A DNA stretch of 64,000 bases from Halicephalobus mephisto (GCA_009193035.1 SWDT01000096.1:62001-126000); one strand, 5' to 3'. Positions 1 through 11,951 are shown, counted from the first letter of the stretch. Made by a program: numbers and translations. The notes: generated by a model from the sequence alone, not told the origin.

Positions 1-410
1 AGTACTGGTCCCGAGGGGAATGAAACTTAATTCAGTTTTTGAACAGAGATTTAGTAATTTTTAATCATCGTTTATTGCAAAATTAAAAATTTTATTTAAA
101 AATTTCCGATTTTTATTATTTGGACAAAAACTAAAAGTACTGGTCCCGAGGGGAATGAAACTTGATTCAGCTTTTGAACATAAAATTTTTAATTTTGCAA
201 TGAATACTTAAAAATTACTAAATCTATTTAAAAATTTCTGATTTTTATTATTTGAACAAAAACTAAAAGTACAGGTCCCGAGGGGAATGAAACTTGATTC
301 AGCTTCTGAGCATAGATTTAGTAATTTTTAATGATTGTTTGTTGCAAAATTAAAAATTTCTGATTTTCATTATTTAAACAAAAACTAAAAGTACAGGTCC
401 CGACACGAAT
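1..410. repeat. Tandem repeat with GGTCCCGAGGGGAATG core
   Basis: Four copies of a unit of about 115-135 bp, each carrying a GC-rich core of AGTACTGGTCCCGAGGGG type followed by AATGAAACTTGATTCAGC. Cores start near 1, 135, 268 and 389. The last copy has changed to GGTCCCGACACGAAT, a word that recurs elsewhere in the window. The array is cut by the left edge. No coding sense. Confidence 0.85.
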
Positions 411-1980
411 AGTGTTTAATTCAACTTTCGAACAAATTTTGCTATCGATTTTTGATGTGAAATGTTTTATAAATACTATTAAAATTGTAATTCTTTTCAC
501 TTCCAAAAGTGTTTTTTCATCAATTCGGTCATATTATTTTAAATAAATCATGAAAGCTAAAAAATTCTAAAAAATTGTTCAAAACTCAACCGGAAGTAAA
601 TTCACCTGCCGAATTCCCAATGGATTTTTTAAAGTTTTTATAATTTTTTTAATTTTTTATAATTTTTATAATTTTTTAAATTTTTTATAACTTTTTAAAT
701 TTTTTATAACTTTTATAATTTTTTTAAAATTTTTATAACTTTTTTAATTTTTATAATTTTTTATAATTTTTATAATTTTTATAATTTTTATAATTTTTAT
801 AATTTTTATAATTTTTATAATTTTTATAATTTTTATAATTTTTTTAACTTTTTATAATTTTTTTAAAATTTTCATAACTTTTTTAATTTTTATAATTTTT
901 TTAAATTGATAATATGATGAAAATTAAAAAAAAATAAAATTGCCATTATTTGAAACTAAACATGGACACAAAAATTTCGAAAAATGGAAAAAGTGGAAAT
1001 ATTTTAAAACTTGACTGAAATTTTCAAAAATTTAGAATTTTGAGAAATTTCGAAAATTAAATTGACAATTCCAAAATTGAATAAAAAATTATGAATTTTT
1101 AAACTTTTATGAAAGTTTATAAAATTTTCGAAAATTCCTGAAAAATTATTAAAGTAAATTTTGAAATTATTTTTTTAAATTTTAAATTTCGAAATTATTT
1201 TTTTTAAATTTCTAAATTTCGAAATATTTTTTTAAATTTTTAAATATTTTTTTAAATTTTAAACTTTTAAATTTCGAAATTAAAAAACTGAATTTTTCTT
1301 CGATATTGGCCTTTTTGAAACGCTTTGCGATTGTTAAAATGACCAATTTTCAAATTCCAAACTACAAATTCAGCTAAATTCGTATTTTTAGAACGGCACG
1401 CTTTCTGAGAAAGCTTGACTGAGTTCTCAGAAAAAAGTTTAAAGTAATCAGTTTTTATTTGTCTCTGTCGTTTTCGCAGAAAAGCCTGCCTCTGGCTCTA
1501 AATTAAAAAGCTTATTTTTAAATAACGAAATTAACTAAAAACCGAGATTCTGAAAAAAGGATTTTCAGTGTGACTTTTGGTGGATTTTCGAGAAAATCAG
1601 ATTGAAGATTTTCTTCCTGGTTTTCGAGCCTTTGATGACGAAAGGATTAATTTTCGAAGCTATTGAATTTAAAGGTTTTGCGTGATTATATAATTAAAAA
1701 CTTTTAAAATTATTTTACTCAAAAAATTTTTAAAATTATTTTATTCAAAAAATTATTAAAATTATTTTAATCAAAAAACTTTTAAAATTATTTTACTCAA
1801 AAATTATTAAAATTACTTTATTCAAAAACTTTTTGGTTTTTAAAAAGTACTATATTTTTTAATTTTTACACTTTTTAAAAACTAATTTTTGAGGAATTTT
1901 TTAGAAAATTTTACTTTTAAGTATTATTTTTGTTATTCAATTTTCATAGTTTATTTTATTATTACTTTTTAAAAATTTAC
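411..1980. other. AT-rich intergenic DNA with ATAATTTTT array
   Basis: No gene is visible. Positions 630-915 form a low-complexity array of ATAATTTTT-like nonamers. The rest is A/T-run DNA with degenerate repeats, for example five copies of AAAATTATTTTACTCAAAAA around 1700-1830. Confidence 0.7.
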
Positions 1981-1984
1981 AATA

Positions 1985-2366
1985 TATCGCCGTGTCGAAG
2001 GACATTAGAGGGCATTGAAGGATATCAGAGGATATCAGAGGATGTTGGAAGATGTTGAAGAATGTTGGAGGATATTGGAGGATATTAGAGAATATTGAAG
2101 GGTATCAGAGCACGTTGGAGGATATTGGAGGATATTGGAGGATGTTGAAGAATGTTGGAGGATATTAGAGAATACTGAAGGGTATCAGAGCACGTTGGAG
2201 GATATTGGAGGACGTTGAAGGATATTGAAGGACGTTGGAGAATGTTGGAGGATATCAGAGGATATTGAAGAATATTGAAGGACGTTGGAGGATATCAGAG
2301 GATATTGAAGAATATTGAAGGACGTCGGAGGGCATTGAAGGATATTAGAGGACGTTGGAGGACAGT
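1985..2366. repeat. 12-bp minisatellite (GGATATTGAAGA-like)
   Basis: About 30 imperfect copies of a 12-mer of the form GGAYRTTGRAGA (GGATATTGGAGA, GGACGTTGGAGG, GGATATCAGAGG). Higher-order copying is visible: the stretch around 2040-2115 reappears around 2125-2195. Because 12 is a multiple of three, every frame gives a repeated tetrapeptide, but there is no start codon or splice context, so it is probably noncoding. Confidence 0.9.
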
Positions 2367-2659
2367 GCCGTTTGGAGTCCGGCTTGAGTCAGTCGGTTGT
2401 TCCCGTCCATGTGCGTATTTTCAATGAGCTTTGAGAAAATTGGCCACCTGTCCCTTGTTCCTAGAAACGAGTCCCTTCTGTCAACTTGAATTTGTCTCAT
2501 TTCGGTGGTTTTTTATTTTTAGATTAATGAATGGCTATCAGTTTATCGTGTATAAAATCCCATGTATATAATCTTCATTCAAAGCTAAAAATATTTTAAA
2601 ATTAATCCTGAGTAAAAACTGTGTATAATTTTGTGTAAATTTTCTATTAAAAAAAGGAA

Positions 2660-3560
2660 AAATTTTTTTCTGGTCTTAAATGGAAATCTGGATTAATTAT
2701 TTTTCAAAATTTTCCGTGTAAGACCATTGAAAAAATACTTTTTTATTTTTTTTGGTCCTGACTGGAAATTAATTATTTTTGTAAATTTTCCATACAAGAC
2801 CATTAAAAAAATATTATTCTACTTTTTTTTGGTCCTGACTGGAAATTAATTATTTTTGTAAATTTTCCATATAGGACTACAATAGTGTTTTTTTTTACTT
2901 TTTTTGGTCCTGACTGGAAATTATACACAGGTGATTTTACATGTAATTTCCGTTCATAACGAATACCAGTTACTGTTTTGAAGACTTTTCTTAGTTTCGA
3001 GTGCAAACTGGATCTATATACCGTAAAAACTCTGATAGACGGGGTACCTCCATTTGAAGAGCATCCCCGATAGACGGGGCACCCTTTTGAGGAAATTTAA
3101 ACACAATTAAATATATTTTTGAAGGAATTAAAACATATAAGAGTACTGTTTTGGGAAAATTGAAAAATAGACGGACAGCTCGTTTATTAGAGTTTTTACG
3201 GTAGTTTTTATAAATTTTTCATTCGAGATCATTAAAAGTTATTTTTTTAAAGATTTTTTTAGTCCTGACTGGAAAAAGTACGTCAAAAGTTTTGTGTATT
3301 TTCCATTCAAGACCGCGAGAAATGTATTTTTGAAGATTTTTCTCGGTCTTGAGTGGAATTATAAATAATTTTATTTTTTTATTTAAGACCACGAAAAATG
3401 TATTTTTGGAAATTTTTCACCTGGTCCTGGCTGGAAAAAATACGTCAGAAGTTTTATATATATTTTCCATTCAGGACCATAAATAAATATTTTTTATAAA
3501 CTTTTACTCAGTATTAAGTGGAAATCCCACGTAAGTCATTCTGTATAATTTGCTATTTAG
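2660..3560. repeat. GGTCCTGACTGGAAAT / ATTTTCCATTCAAGACC foldback repeats
   Basis: The words GGTCCTGACTGGAAA and TTTTCCATTCAAGACC alternate every 50-70 bp across AT-rich spacers. They are near-inverse complements, so each pair can fold back. The same word family occurs at 42590-43780, about 40 kb away. Confidence 0.75.
3019..3203. mobile_element. MITE-like element, TIR TACCGTAAAAACTCT
   Basis: A 185-bp element with a perfect 15-bp terminal inverted repeat: TACCGTAAAAACTCT at the left and AGAGTTTTTACGGTA at the right. The inside is GC-richer than its surroundings (GATAGACGGGG twice) and encodes nothing. It sits inside the surrounding foldback repeats. A shorter relative lies at 15573-15658. 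The transposase family is not determinable here. Confidence 0.8.
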
Positions 3561-3663
3561 GACCGTAAAAACGTGTTTTTAAAATTTTCCACCTGTACCG
3601 ACCTCTATAAAAAGGTCAAAGTAAAATTAAATTTTCAAACAACAATTAAATAAATCAACCAAT

Positions 3664-3975
3664 CTGTCCGAATGTTGCGGGCAAAGTGCGAATTTTTTTA
3701 AAATTTTATAATTTTCATAAATGCCAAGTAATCTGTCCAAATGTTGCGGGCAAAGTGCGGATTTTTTTTATTTTATAATTTTCATAGATGCCAAGCAATC
3801 TGTCCAAATGTTGCGGGCAAAGTGCGGATTTTTTTTATTTTATAATTTTCATAGATGCCAAGCAATCTGTCCAAATGTTGCGGGCAAAGTGCGGATTTTT
3901 TTTATTTCGTAATTTTCATAAATGCCAAGTAATCTGTTCAAATGTTGCGGGCAAAGTGCGGATTTTTTTAAAATT
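3664..3975. repeat. 67-bp tandem repeat with TTGCGGGCAAAGTGCGGA core
   Basis: Five copies of a 67-bp unit. Each contains AATCTGTCCAAATGTTGCGG followed by GCAAAGTGCGGA, then a T/A spacer. Because 67 is not a multiple of three, the array opens short reading frames in successive phases; I treat these as noncoding. The GC core resembles cores in arrays at 36.2, 41.3 and 57.2 kb. Confidence 0.9.
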
Positions 3976-5036
3976 TTAACTTTGAATTTGATGTCGACTT
4001 CAGCACTGGTCCTGAATGAAAATCCTCCATAAGTGATTTTATATACGGTAGACTAGCATTTGTTTTCGGTTGAGTTTCTTCGGATTAAATTCCCGAGTAA
4101 TAAGTTTGTCGAAATGTTCACTGAGTCGGATTAATGGAAGGAATGTGAGATAAGGAACAAAATTAAAGATCACCTATATTTTCTAGACAAAATAAAAAAT
4201 TTAAAAACGAACTTTATCAAAAATATTTTAGAAATTTTATATAACAAATTAAAATTTATATAAAAAATTAGAAAATTTTATAAAAAAAATCAAAATTTAT
4301 AAAAAATAAAAAAAATAAAATTTTATATAAAAAGTTAGAAAATTTTTTAAAAAAATCAAAATTTTATAAAAAATAAAAAAAATAAAAATTTTATATAAAA
4401 AGTTAGAAAATTTTACAAAAAAAATCAAAATTTATAAAAAATAAAAAAAATAAAATTTATATAAAAAATTAGAAAATTTTACAAAAAATAAAAATTTATG
4501 TAATAAATTTCAGAATTTTATAAAAAAGTTAAAAAATTTTAGAATTTTATAAAAAAGTTTAAAATTTAATTTATAATTTAATTTTTTAATTTTTTAGACG
4601 TGATGTTTATTTTTTATTTTGATCTTATTTTGAATGTTTTTTTCCAAAAATTATGAATTCTGTAAACAATTCTAGGAATTTAATATAATTTTTAATTTTT
4701 TAATTTCATAATTCTCAGGACTTTGTTCGGTTTTAAGAATTCCATCGTTTTTTTCAGTAAAGTTCAATAAATTAATGAATTACATTTTTCCGATTACTAG
4801 TAATCCCGGAAAGAAAAGTCCGGTAATCCCCATCTGAATCCAAATTTTTGCAAATTGAAACTTTAATAAAATCCACATAGTTGGATTTTTATGATTATCT
4901 AAAAACAATGACTAAATGTGGGTCATTTTGTTACTTTTTTATTACTTTACTGAATCGCTTTTTGAAGCATAGGACAATGTATGACTAAATTACAATTTTT
5001 AATAATTAACTTATGTCTAATGCTTACTTGCAGCTC
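3976..5036. other. AT-rich DNA, no gene seen
   Basis: About 4180-4570 is a degenerate array of ATTTTATAAAAAAT / TTATATAAAAAGTTAGAAAA units of about 60 bp. The remainder is unremarkable intergenic DNA. Confidence 0.6.
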
Positions 5037-5690
5037 CTACACACGAAAAAACATAACTTTTGAACCGGTAATAATTGCGAAATGTAAAAATTGTTACATT
5101 TTTTATGAATATTTTACATTTGTGACGAAAATTAAAACGTAATAGTGACGATTTGCATTTGTTACTGAATTAAAAGTTACACTTTTTTGTCCATTGACAT
5201 CGGTGGATTGTGTATGATATATGGATACGTTAAAACAACTTCGATGTATCGGATACATTAGATTCAATCTATAATTGTATTAAAATCATACAAAAAAATA
5301 TAACTTTTAGACCGGTAATAATTGCGAAATGTAAAAATTGTTACATTTTTTATGAATATTTTACATTTGTGACGAAAATTAAAACGTAATAGTGACGATT
5401 TGCATTTGTTACTGAATTAAAAGTTACACTTTTTTGTCCATCGACATCGGTGGATTGTGTATGATATATGGATACGTTAAAACAACTTCGATGTATCGGA
5501 TACATTAGATTCAATCTATAATTGTATTAAAATCATACAAAAAAATATAACTTTTAGACCGGTAATAATTGCGAAATGTAAAAATTGTCACATTTTTTAT
5601 GAATATTTTACATTTGTGACGAAAATTAAAATATAATAGTGACGATTTGCATTTGTTACTGGACTAAAAGTTACATTTTTTTGTGAGTAG
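5037..5690. repeat. Three-copy array of foldback element A plus spacer (~243 bp)
   Basis: Three copies of a palindromic element of about 155 bp whose ends read AACATAACTTTTGAACCGG and AAAAGTTACACTTTTTTGT. They are separated by an identical spacer of about 85 bp containing ATGTATCGGATACATTAGA, which belongs to another palindrome family in this window. Copies start near 5040, 5283 and 5527. The near identity of copies points to recent tandem amplification of a nested pair of elements. Confidence 0.85.
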
Positions 5691-6110
5691 GTTGTCCTTT
5701 ACTGTGTGGATATATTGAGAGAACTTTTTGATGAAACTTCTTCGCAACTTTCCTGCGTATTAGCCGGTCTTAGACGCTTCTTGTCCGCTTTTCTTTATAC
5801 ATCTTTGAGGTTTACTGTAATTGACTATTTTGATACAAATCTGTTACTTCATCGACAACCTAGTTTCTCGACTGTAATCCAACTCGAATCTCGTGATTTC
5901 CAGTCACATGTATAACCGAAGAACTCAGATGTGAAAAAAGATAAAAAAGATAAAAGGGGTCTTGTAATCGAGCTTGATGGGACTTTCCAAATCCGCAGGT
6001 ATCCGGAAGTTCCGGCAAACTGCTGGGTGTCGAGAAAACGGGCTTGCTACTGACCCCTAAGGTCAACTTGGGCCTTTACGGGTCCGCTGGTCCCAGATGT
6101 GAAGCTATTA
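5691..6110. other. Non-repetitive segment of mixed composition, no gene recognised
   Basis: Higher GC than its surroundings, with short open frames on both strands, none longer than about 70 codons and none with a recognisable motif or splice partner. It may be unique intergenic DNA or an eroded element. Confidence 0.4.
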
Positions 6111-6179
6111 TTAAATTGTTAAATTGTTAAATTTGAAAAATTCTGAATTTTGCAACATTATTGTACTTTTTAAAAAGAT

Positions 6180-6910
6180 TTTTAAATTCACACAGATCCC
6201 GACACGAATACGTGACAATTATTATCTCAATTCAAAACTTTTATAATTATCCTTGTGAGAATTTTTTGTATTTTCTCATGAATTCAAACGTTCGAATGAA
6301 AAAAAATTTTAAAATACGCACGAATTTTCGAGAATAATTTTCCTGGAACTAATTTCTTTGAGTATTTTTATAATTTTTTTAGTTTTTTTGCATTGAAAAA
6401 TTCCAATTTTGGAGAAAATTTAAATATATAGAAATCCCGACACGAATTTTTGAAGATAATTTTTTTGAAATTAGTTTATATTCGATATTTTTATAATTTT
6501 TTTAGTTTTTTTGTACTGAGAAGTTTTAATTTTGGAGAAAATTTAAATATATAGAAATCCCAACACGAATTTTTGAAGATAATTTTTTTGAAACTAGTTT
6601 ATATTCGATATTTTTATAATTTTTTTAGTTTTTTTGCATTGAAAAATTCCAATTTTGGAGAAAATTTAAATATATAGAAATCCCAACACGAATTTTTGAA
6701 GATAATTTTTTTGAAACTAGTTTATGTTTTAATATTTTTATGCTTTTTTCCAAGAGAATATACTGTAGTTTATAAAATATTTAAATAATGAATAAAATAA
6801 AATTGAAAACCACATTAGATTCCGGAACGAAATAAATACTATACTGTATTTTATAAAAAAATTCGAATTTTTAAAACCATCAAATCCCGACACGAATGTT
6901 CACAAACGAA
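6180..6910. repeat. ~120-bp tandem repeat with ATCCCGACACGAAT core
   Basis: About five copies of a unit carrying AGAAATCCCGACACGAATT, then GAAGATAATTTTTTTGAAA. Cores lie near 6197, 6432, 6557, 6681 and 6887. The core is the same word as in the last copy at 389 and, inverted, at about 18570. Confidence 0.8.
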
Positions 6911-7739
6911 ATTTTTAATTTTTTTAAATGTAATTTTTTTAATAAGTTCTATTTCGGACAATGTTTACAAAAAATTAAAAATATTTAAAAATCTCACTTT
7001 AAATATTCAAGTCCAGTCGTCTAAAGACCAAAAATCAATTTGAATTTTTAAATTTTTTCTGCAAAATCCTTCTTATCCCAGTGAGGATTTTATTTTTAAA
7101 CATTTTTTATTTTTTTTTTGAATTAAAATTTTTTGAAAATTTAATATTTTAATTTTAAACATTTTAAATTTTTTGAATTAAAATTTTTCGAAAATTTAAT
7201 ATTTTATTTTTAAATATTTTCATTTTTTAAACATTTTTTATTTTTTTTTTTTAAGTTTTTTGAAAATTTAATATTTTAATTTTTTTATTTAAGTTTTTCA
7301 AAAATTTAATATTTTAATTTTTTTATAGTAACGGATATTCGTTTGGTCTTTTTAGTTCCGCAAATTTCGCTGACCTATGGTTTCGAAGTCGGAAAATTAC
7401 TTCAAAGAATGAATTTCTGTCATAATCTTCTTATGAAATCATCTTAAGCCGAAGTTCTTGAAAAAACTCGGCGGATTTTTGGAACGAAGTTATTAATTTT
7501 AAAATTTTTTTAGTTAATTAAAAATCGGAAAATTTATGATTTTTTAGAATTTTAAAAATATTTTGAAAATTTTTAAATTTTTAAAAATAATTTTGTAATT
7601 TTTGCATTTTTTAAGTTTTGTATTTATCGAATTAAAAATCTATGGTCTTCCGGAATACGGTAGAAGCTTTTGAAATTTTCTTGAATTTTACGTTTTTTAA
7701 GTTCTCCGGAATTAAGAAATTTTGAAAATATTCTTACTG
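6911..7739. other. AT-rich intergenic DNA, no gene seen
   Basis: Degenerate AATTTAATATTTTAATTTTT repeats around 7120-7325, then unremarkable DNA. Confidence 0.55.
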
Positions 7740-8960
7740 TAGCACTAGATCAGAGTACAAAAATCAAAATTATTTATTACATATCGAAAGTCTACTGTCA
7801 TACGAAGAACACAAAAAATAAAACTTTAAATAGTTATCAATTTTCTCAGGGACTTTCGTGTCAGGAACCTGTTTTTTCGTAATATCTCCAAAATTTATAA
7901 AATTATTTAATTATTTAATGTCTATCTTTTATAAATAAGTCTACTGTCATATGAAGAACACAAAAAATACGACTTGGAATAGTTATCAATTTTCTTAGGG
8001 ACTTTCGTGTCAGGAACCTTTTTTTTCGTAATATCTCCAAAATTTATAAAATTATTCAGTTATTTAATTTTTGTTTTTTATCAACAAAAGTCTACTGTCA
8101 TATAGAAAATAAAACTTTAAATAGTTATCAATTTTCTCAGGGACTTTCGTGTCAGGAACTTGTTTTTTCGTAATATCTCCAAAATTTATAAAATTATTTA
8201 ATTATTTAATTTCTATCTTTTATAAATAAGTCTACTGTCATACGAAGAACACAAAAAATAAAACTTTAAATAGTTATCAATTTTCTCAGGGATTTTCGTG
8301 TCAGGAACCTTTTTTTTCGTAATATCTCCAAAATTTATAAAATTATTCAGTTATTTAATTTCTGTCTTTTATCATATATAAAAAACCTTTTGTCATACAA
8401 AAAATACGACTTGAAGCAGTTATCAAATCTCTCAGGGATTTTCGTGCCAGGAACCCGCTGTTTCATGATGTCTTCAACATTCGTAAAATTATTCAGTTTT
8501 TTAATTCTCGTTCTTCATCAGATGTCAAAAGTTTTCAGTCATGCAAATAATACAAAAAAATACAACTTGAAGTAACTACCGAGTTTCTCAGAAACTTTCG
8601 TGCCAGGAACCCGTTTTTTCACGGTGTTTAAAATTTATAAAATTATTTAATTTCTGTCTTTTATCATATACCAAAAATTTTTTATATAAAAAAAACAATG
8701 TATATCACCCACTGAATCCATCAAATTTTCGTGCCAGGAGTCCGTTTTTACAATTTTTAAGATATTTATAAAATTGTAAAATAATATAAAATTTTTAATT
8801 TTCGTTTTTCATTAAATATAAAATTGGAATTTTCAATATTTTACAAAAGCCAATGGTCAAAGTTTAAGATTAAATTTTGAACTTTTCGTGTCAGAAGTCC
8901 GTTTTTACAATTTTTACAATTTTTAAAATTATAAAATAAATTATAAAATTATATAAAATT
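7740..8960. repeat. ~165-bp tandem repeat (ACTTTCGTGTCAGGAACC core)
   Basis: Four or five well-preserved copies of a unit starting near AAGTCTACTGTCATACGAAG, with TTTCTCAGGGACTTTCGTG and TAATATCTCCAAAATTTATA inside. Copies start near 7787, 7941, 8088 and 8230. Increasingly diverged copies run on to about 8960, a gradient typical of array edges. Confidence 0.9.
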
Positions 8961-9625
8961 TTTAATTATTAAAATTTGCAATTTTTTATTTTTTTATGAA
9001 ATTTCGATTAATTTAATTTCCAAGAACTGAAAAAATGTTTTTATTTTTTGAAAAAAAACGCCACACTTTTTTGAATTTTTTTTTATTAAAAATCGGATAT
9101 TTTTTAAAAATCATTTTTTTTGAAATTATGTAAAATTTTTGAAATTTTTTAAAAATTGAATTTTATTAAATAATTTACAGTGTGATTTGTAATTTCCAAA
9201 TGACTAATTATATTTTTTTTGCGTAATTCATTTTTGAGAATACTGTAATTGGGGAAATTTTAGTATAATTTATAATTTTTATTTTCAGTCATGTTTTTAT
9301 TATTTCTGCTTCAAAAACTACGACATCTTAAATGAAAAATAAAATCACAATTGTTCAAAAATTGTGATTCATACTGTAATTTTGGAATTTCGTTTTTAAT
9401 AATTTTAAAATTAAAAAATTTTTTCGAAGAATTTCAACTTTGGTCTTCTTAGCTATACTGTATTCCGATTTTCCGAATTCCGCTTACAGTAATTATCGGA
9501 TAATTTCGCGAAAATTGATGTAATTTCCATTTTTAGTAATTGTGACTTTTTAGGTTTTATTTTCGTCAATAATAATTTTTAAATTTGCAATCCTGTCTCC
9601 TCAAACCGCGCCTGAAGTTTCCGTC
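8961..9625. other. 5' flank of the DZIP1-like gene
   Basis: AT-rich DNA with no clear TATA box. The last 60 bases before the start codon become GC-richer (CTCAAACCGCGCCTGAAG), consistent with a 5' UTR. Confidence 0.5.
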
Positions 9626-11775
9626 ATGACGGATGAGAACGAAAACGATTGTGTCGAAATAAAGCCTGATTGGGCTCTTATTGGTGAGTTTTAGTCACTA
9701 TCCAACGTTTGTTAGAATTCTCAAAGTCACAATTCTAAGAAGAACTCGAATGAGGAAATGGATAGTGTCGAAGTTAACCATCATCAGATTTCCTCATTAG
9801 AGTTGTTTTTCGGACAACAACTGCTTTTGACAGCTCTTGGGCAGTATCTAGTCATCACCCACATGTTATTAGAACTGTCAGAATCACTACTCAGAATAAT
9901 GCCAACGAGGAAATGGATAGTGTCCAACTCCATTCTAACAGGAATTTCCCAGTCACTATCTTACTTTTCTGGAGAGTGACTGGGATTCTTTTTATCACTG
10001 TCCAAATATCAACTCTGAAGAAACATGCATAGTGATTATCTATCACTATTCAAAAATGATTTCGATGAAGAAATCAACAGTATCTATTTTCCATCGAAAT
10101 CGAATCTTTCTACTTACTATCCTATTTTTCTTTTTGGACGGTGATTTTCTAACTTTATTCAAGACTTCTATTAAAACTTCCAATTTCACTATTTATTTAA
10201 TAACTATAAAAACCGGATAGTGACTAATTTTAGAATCTATTTAAAAAATTTATTTAATTTTTCACGACTTTAAAAAAATAATTTTAACGATTAAATTCGT
10301 AAATATTGACTTTTTTCAGATGAAATAAGTATTCCTCTTCTCGAGCAAGGAATCGGGTCCTTCGACATCTTGCAAAGGACTCTGCCGACCGTAGTACTTT
10401 CAAAATTCGAAAAAATTGTATGTTTTACTGTATTACTGTAATCCCATTTAATCCATCGACCTTTAGAACGAAGAATGGACAGAAGCCCGAATTTCGAAAA
10501 TGTTCCGAATTGCGCAATTACAAATTCGCTACATTCTGGTGAATTCCAATTTAATTCCAAGAAATAATTTTAACGATTTTAGCAAAGTCAACAGACACTT
10601 GTGAAGGAATTAGAAAGAGAAAGAGATAAACTGAAAAAAATAACTAAAGTAAATCACAGTTTTCGTAGAACTATGATGCAGTCACAGAGGAGTTCTAGGG
10701 AATTGTTCAAGGTAAGGGATTCTATTTTGGGAGATAATTAGGAGGATTTAGTTAATCTCTGAAAAATATGTGCAGTTGGAAGAGAAAATTACTCATTTTC
10801 CAACTATTCCTTAAAGCTGCTCTTTGAATAGTAACTTTGACTCATTTCATAATCTCCTTGAATAACATCCGAAAATACTAATTATCGAAACTCCTTGTTG
10901 AACTTGTTATTTAAATAGTGACTAAAAAAGCAGATCAAGTACTATTATTCCACTGAAGCTTTTTTGAATAGTAATTTCGACAGCTACAGTAGGAAATGAA
11001 CAATGCTCAAATTTAGTTACTTTTCATTTCCTCAATGAAATTATTTTTGGATAGTAATAAAAAAGAATTTGAATCATTATTTAAAAAAGGAAAAATAGGA
11101 TAGTAAGTAGAAAGATTCGATTTCGATGGGAAATAGATACTGTCGATTTCTTCATCGGAATCATTTTTGAATAGTGGTAGATAATCTGTATGCATGTTTC
11201 TTCAGAGTTGGTATTTGGACAGTGATAAAAAGGATCCCAGTCACTGTCCAGAAAAGTAAGATAGTGACTGGGAAATTCCTGTTAGAATGGAGTTGGACAC
11301 TATCCATTTCCTCGTTGGCATTATTCTGAGTAGTGATTCTGACAGTTCTAATAACTTGTGGGTGATGACTAGATACTGCCCAAGAGCTGTCAAAAGCAGT
11401 TGTTGTCCGAAAAACAATTCTAATGAGGAAATCTGATGATGGTTAACTTCGACACTATCCATTTCCACATTCGAGTTCTTCTTGGAATTGTGACTTGATA
11501 GTGTTCGAAACCTACCAAAGTAATTCCTATTGAAAGATAACAAAAATCCTCAATGATGTTTGAAATCATTATTAAAATTTCTGAATTTGAGTTCAAATAA
11601 CCTCATCTAATTTCAGTGCGAAGAATGTTCGAAAATCTTCCTCCATAGTTCCTTCCTAGCCGATCACATCCAAAGAAAACACAGATCGAGTGCAGTCATC
11701 AACATGGAAACAGATCCACCATCGAATCAATCTTCCAAGTTTAATGGAAATCCACCAGCGACCCTCTGGAAGTGA
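9626..11775 (+). CDS. DZIP1: DZIP1/Iguana-like C2H2 zinc-finger protein, short form
   Basis: Five exons: 9626-9683, 10320-10417, 10467-10538, 10583-10711 and 11617-11775. All phases match and encode 171 aa. Residues 20-95 resemble the Dzip-like N-terminal domain ([17 protein letters not shown]), followed by a charged helix ([14 protein letters not shown]). A single C2H2 finger follows at 120-141: C120, C123, H136 and H141 with spacing C-x2-C-x12-H-x4-H, including the typical HIQRKH. In animals this family acts at the ciliary transition zone and basal body and in Hedgehog signalling; that role is inferred here. Known animal members carry a long coiled-coil region after the finger. This model stops 30 residues after it at a TGA, so it is either a reduced form or has another 3' exon. 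Introns 1 and 4 carry a large inverted duplication. Confidence 0.82.
9690..10180. repeat. Left arm of inverted duplication, DZIP1 intron 1
   Basis: Nearly identical, in reverse orientation, to 11010-11543. Matching runs include AACCATCATCAGATTTCCTC and TTTCTACTTACTATCCTATT; by eye the arms differ at only about 4-5 percent of positions over some 420 bp. The arm contains several GGATAGTG / CACTATCC words. It opens a 73-codon frame that is preserved in both arms only because the arms are copies. Confidence 0.9.
11010..11543. repeat. Right arm of inverted duplication, DZIP1 intron 4
   Basis: Reverse-complement partner of 9690-10180. The arms enclose exons 2-4, with a spacer of about 830 bp. Pairing degrades near 11100 on the inner side and near 11500 on the outer side. 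Confidence 0.9.
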
Positions 11776-11951
11776 ATGTAAACTTGTACAAGTATCTATC
11801 AAAATTGTTGTTGTGTATATTACGGTATAAACGAGTCTCATAACATCGTCTGACTCGAGTAATTATTTCAGTATTGCTCGTCTGCAATATAATATGATAT
11901 AAACTAATGCATTTTCAAGAGTTTACAAAATCAGCACGAAAGTTTACTAAA

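Noticed and set aside
1985..2366. Possible CRISPR array or repeat protein
   Set aside because: The repeats are contiguous 12-mers without unique spacers, the genome is eukaryotic, and there is no start codon or splice context.
5706..6066. Open frames on both strands at 5.7-6.1 kb
   Set aside because: Under 70 codons, no motif, no splice partner and no conserved pattern visible.
9758..9979. 73-codon frame, repeated as a 100-codon minus-strand frame at 11241-11543
   Set aside because: The two frames agree only because they sit in the arms of the inverted duplication. They lie inside introns, and the sequence is built from GGATAGTG repeat words.
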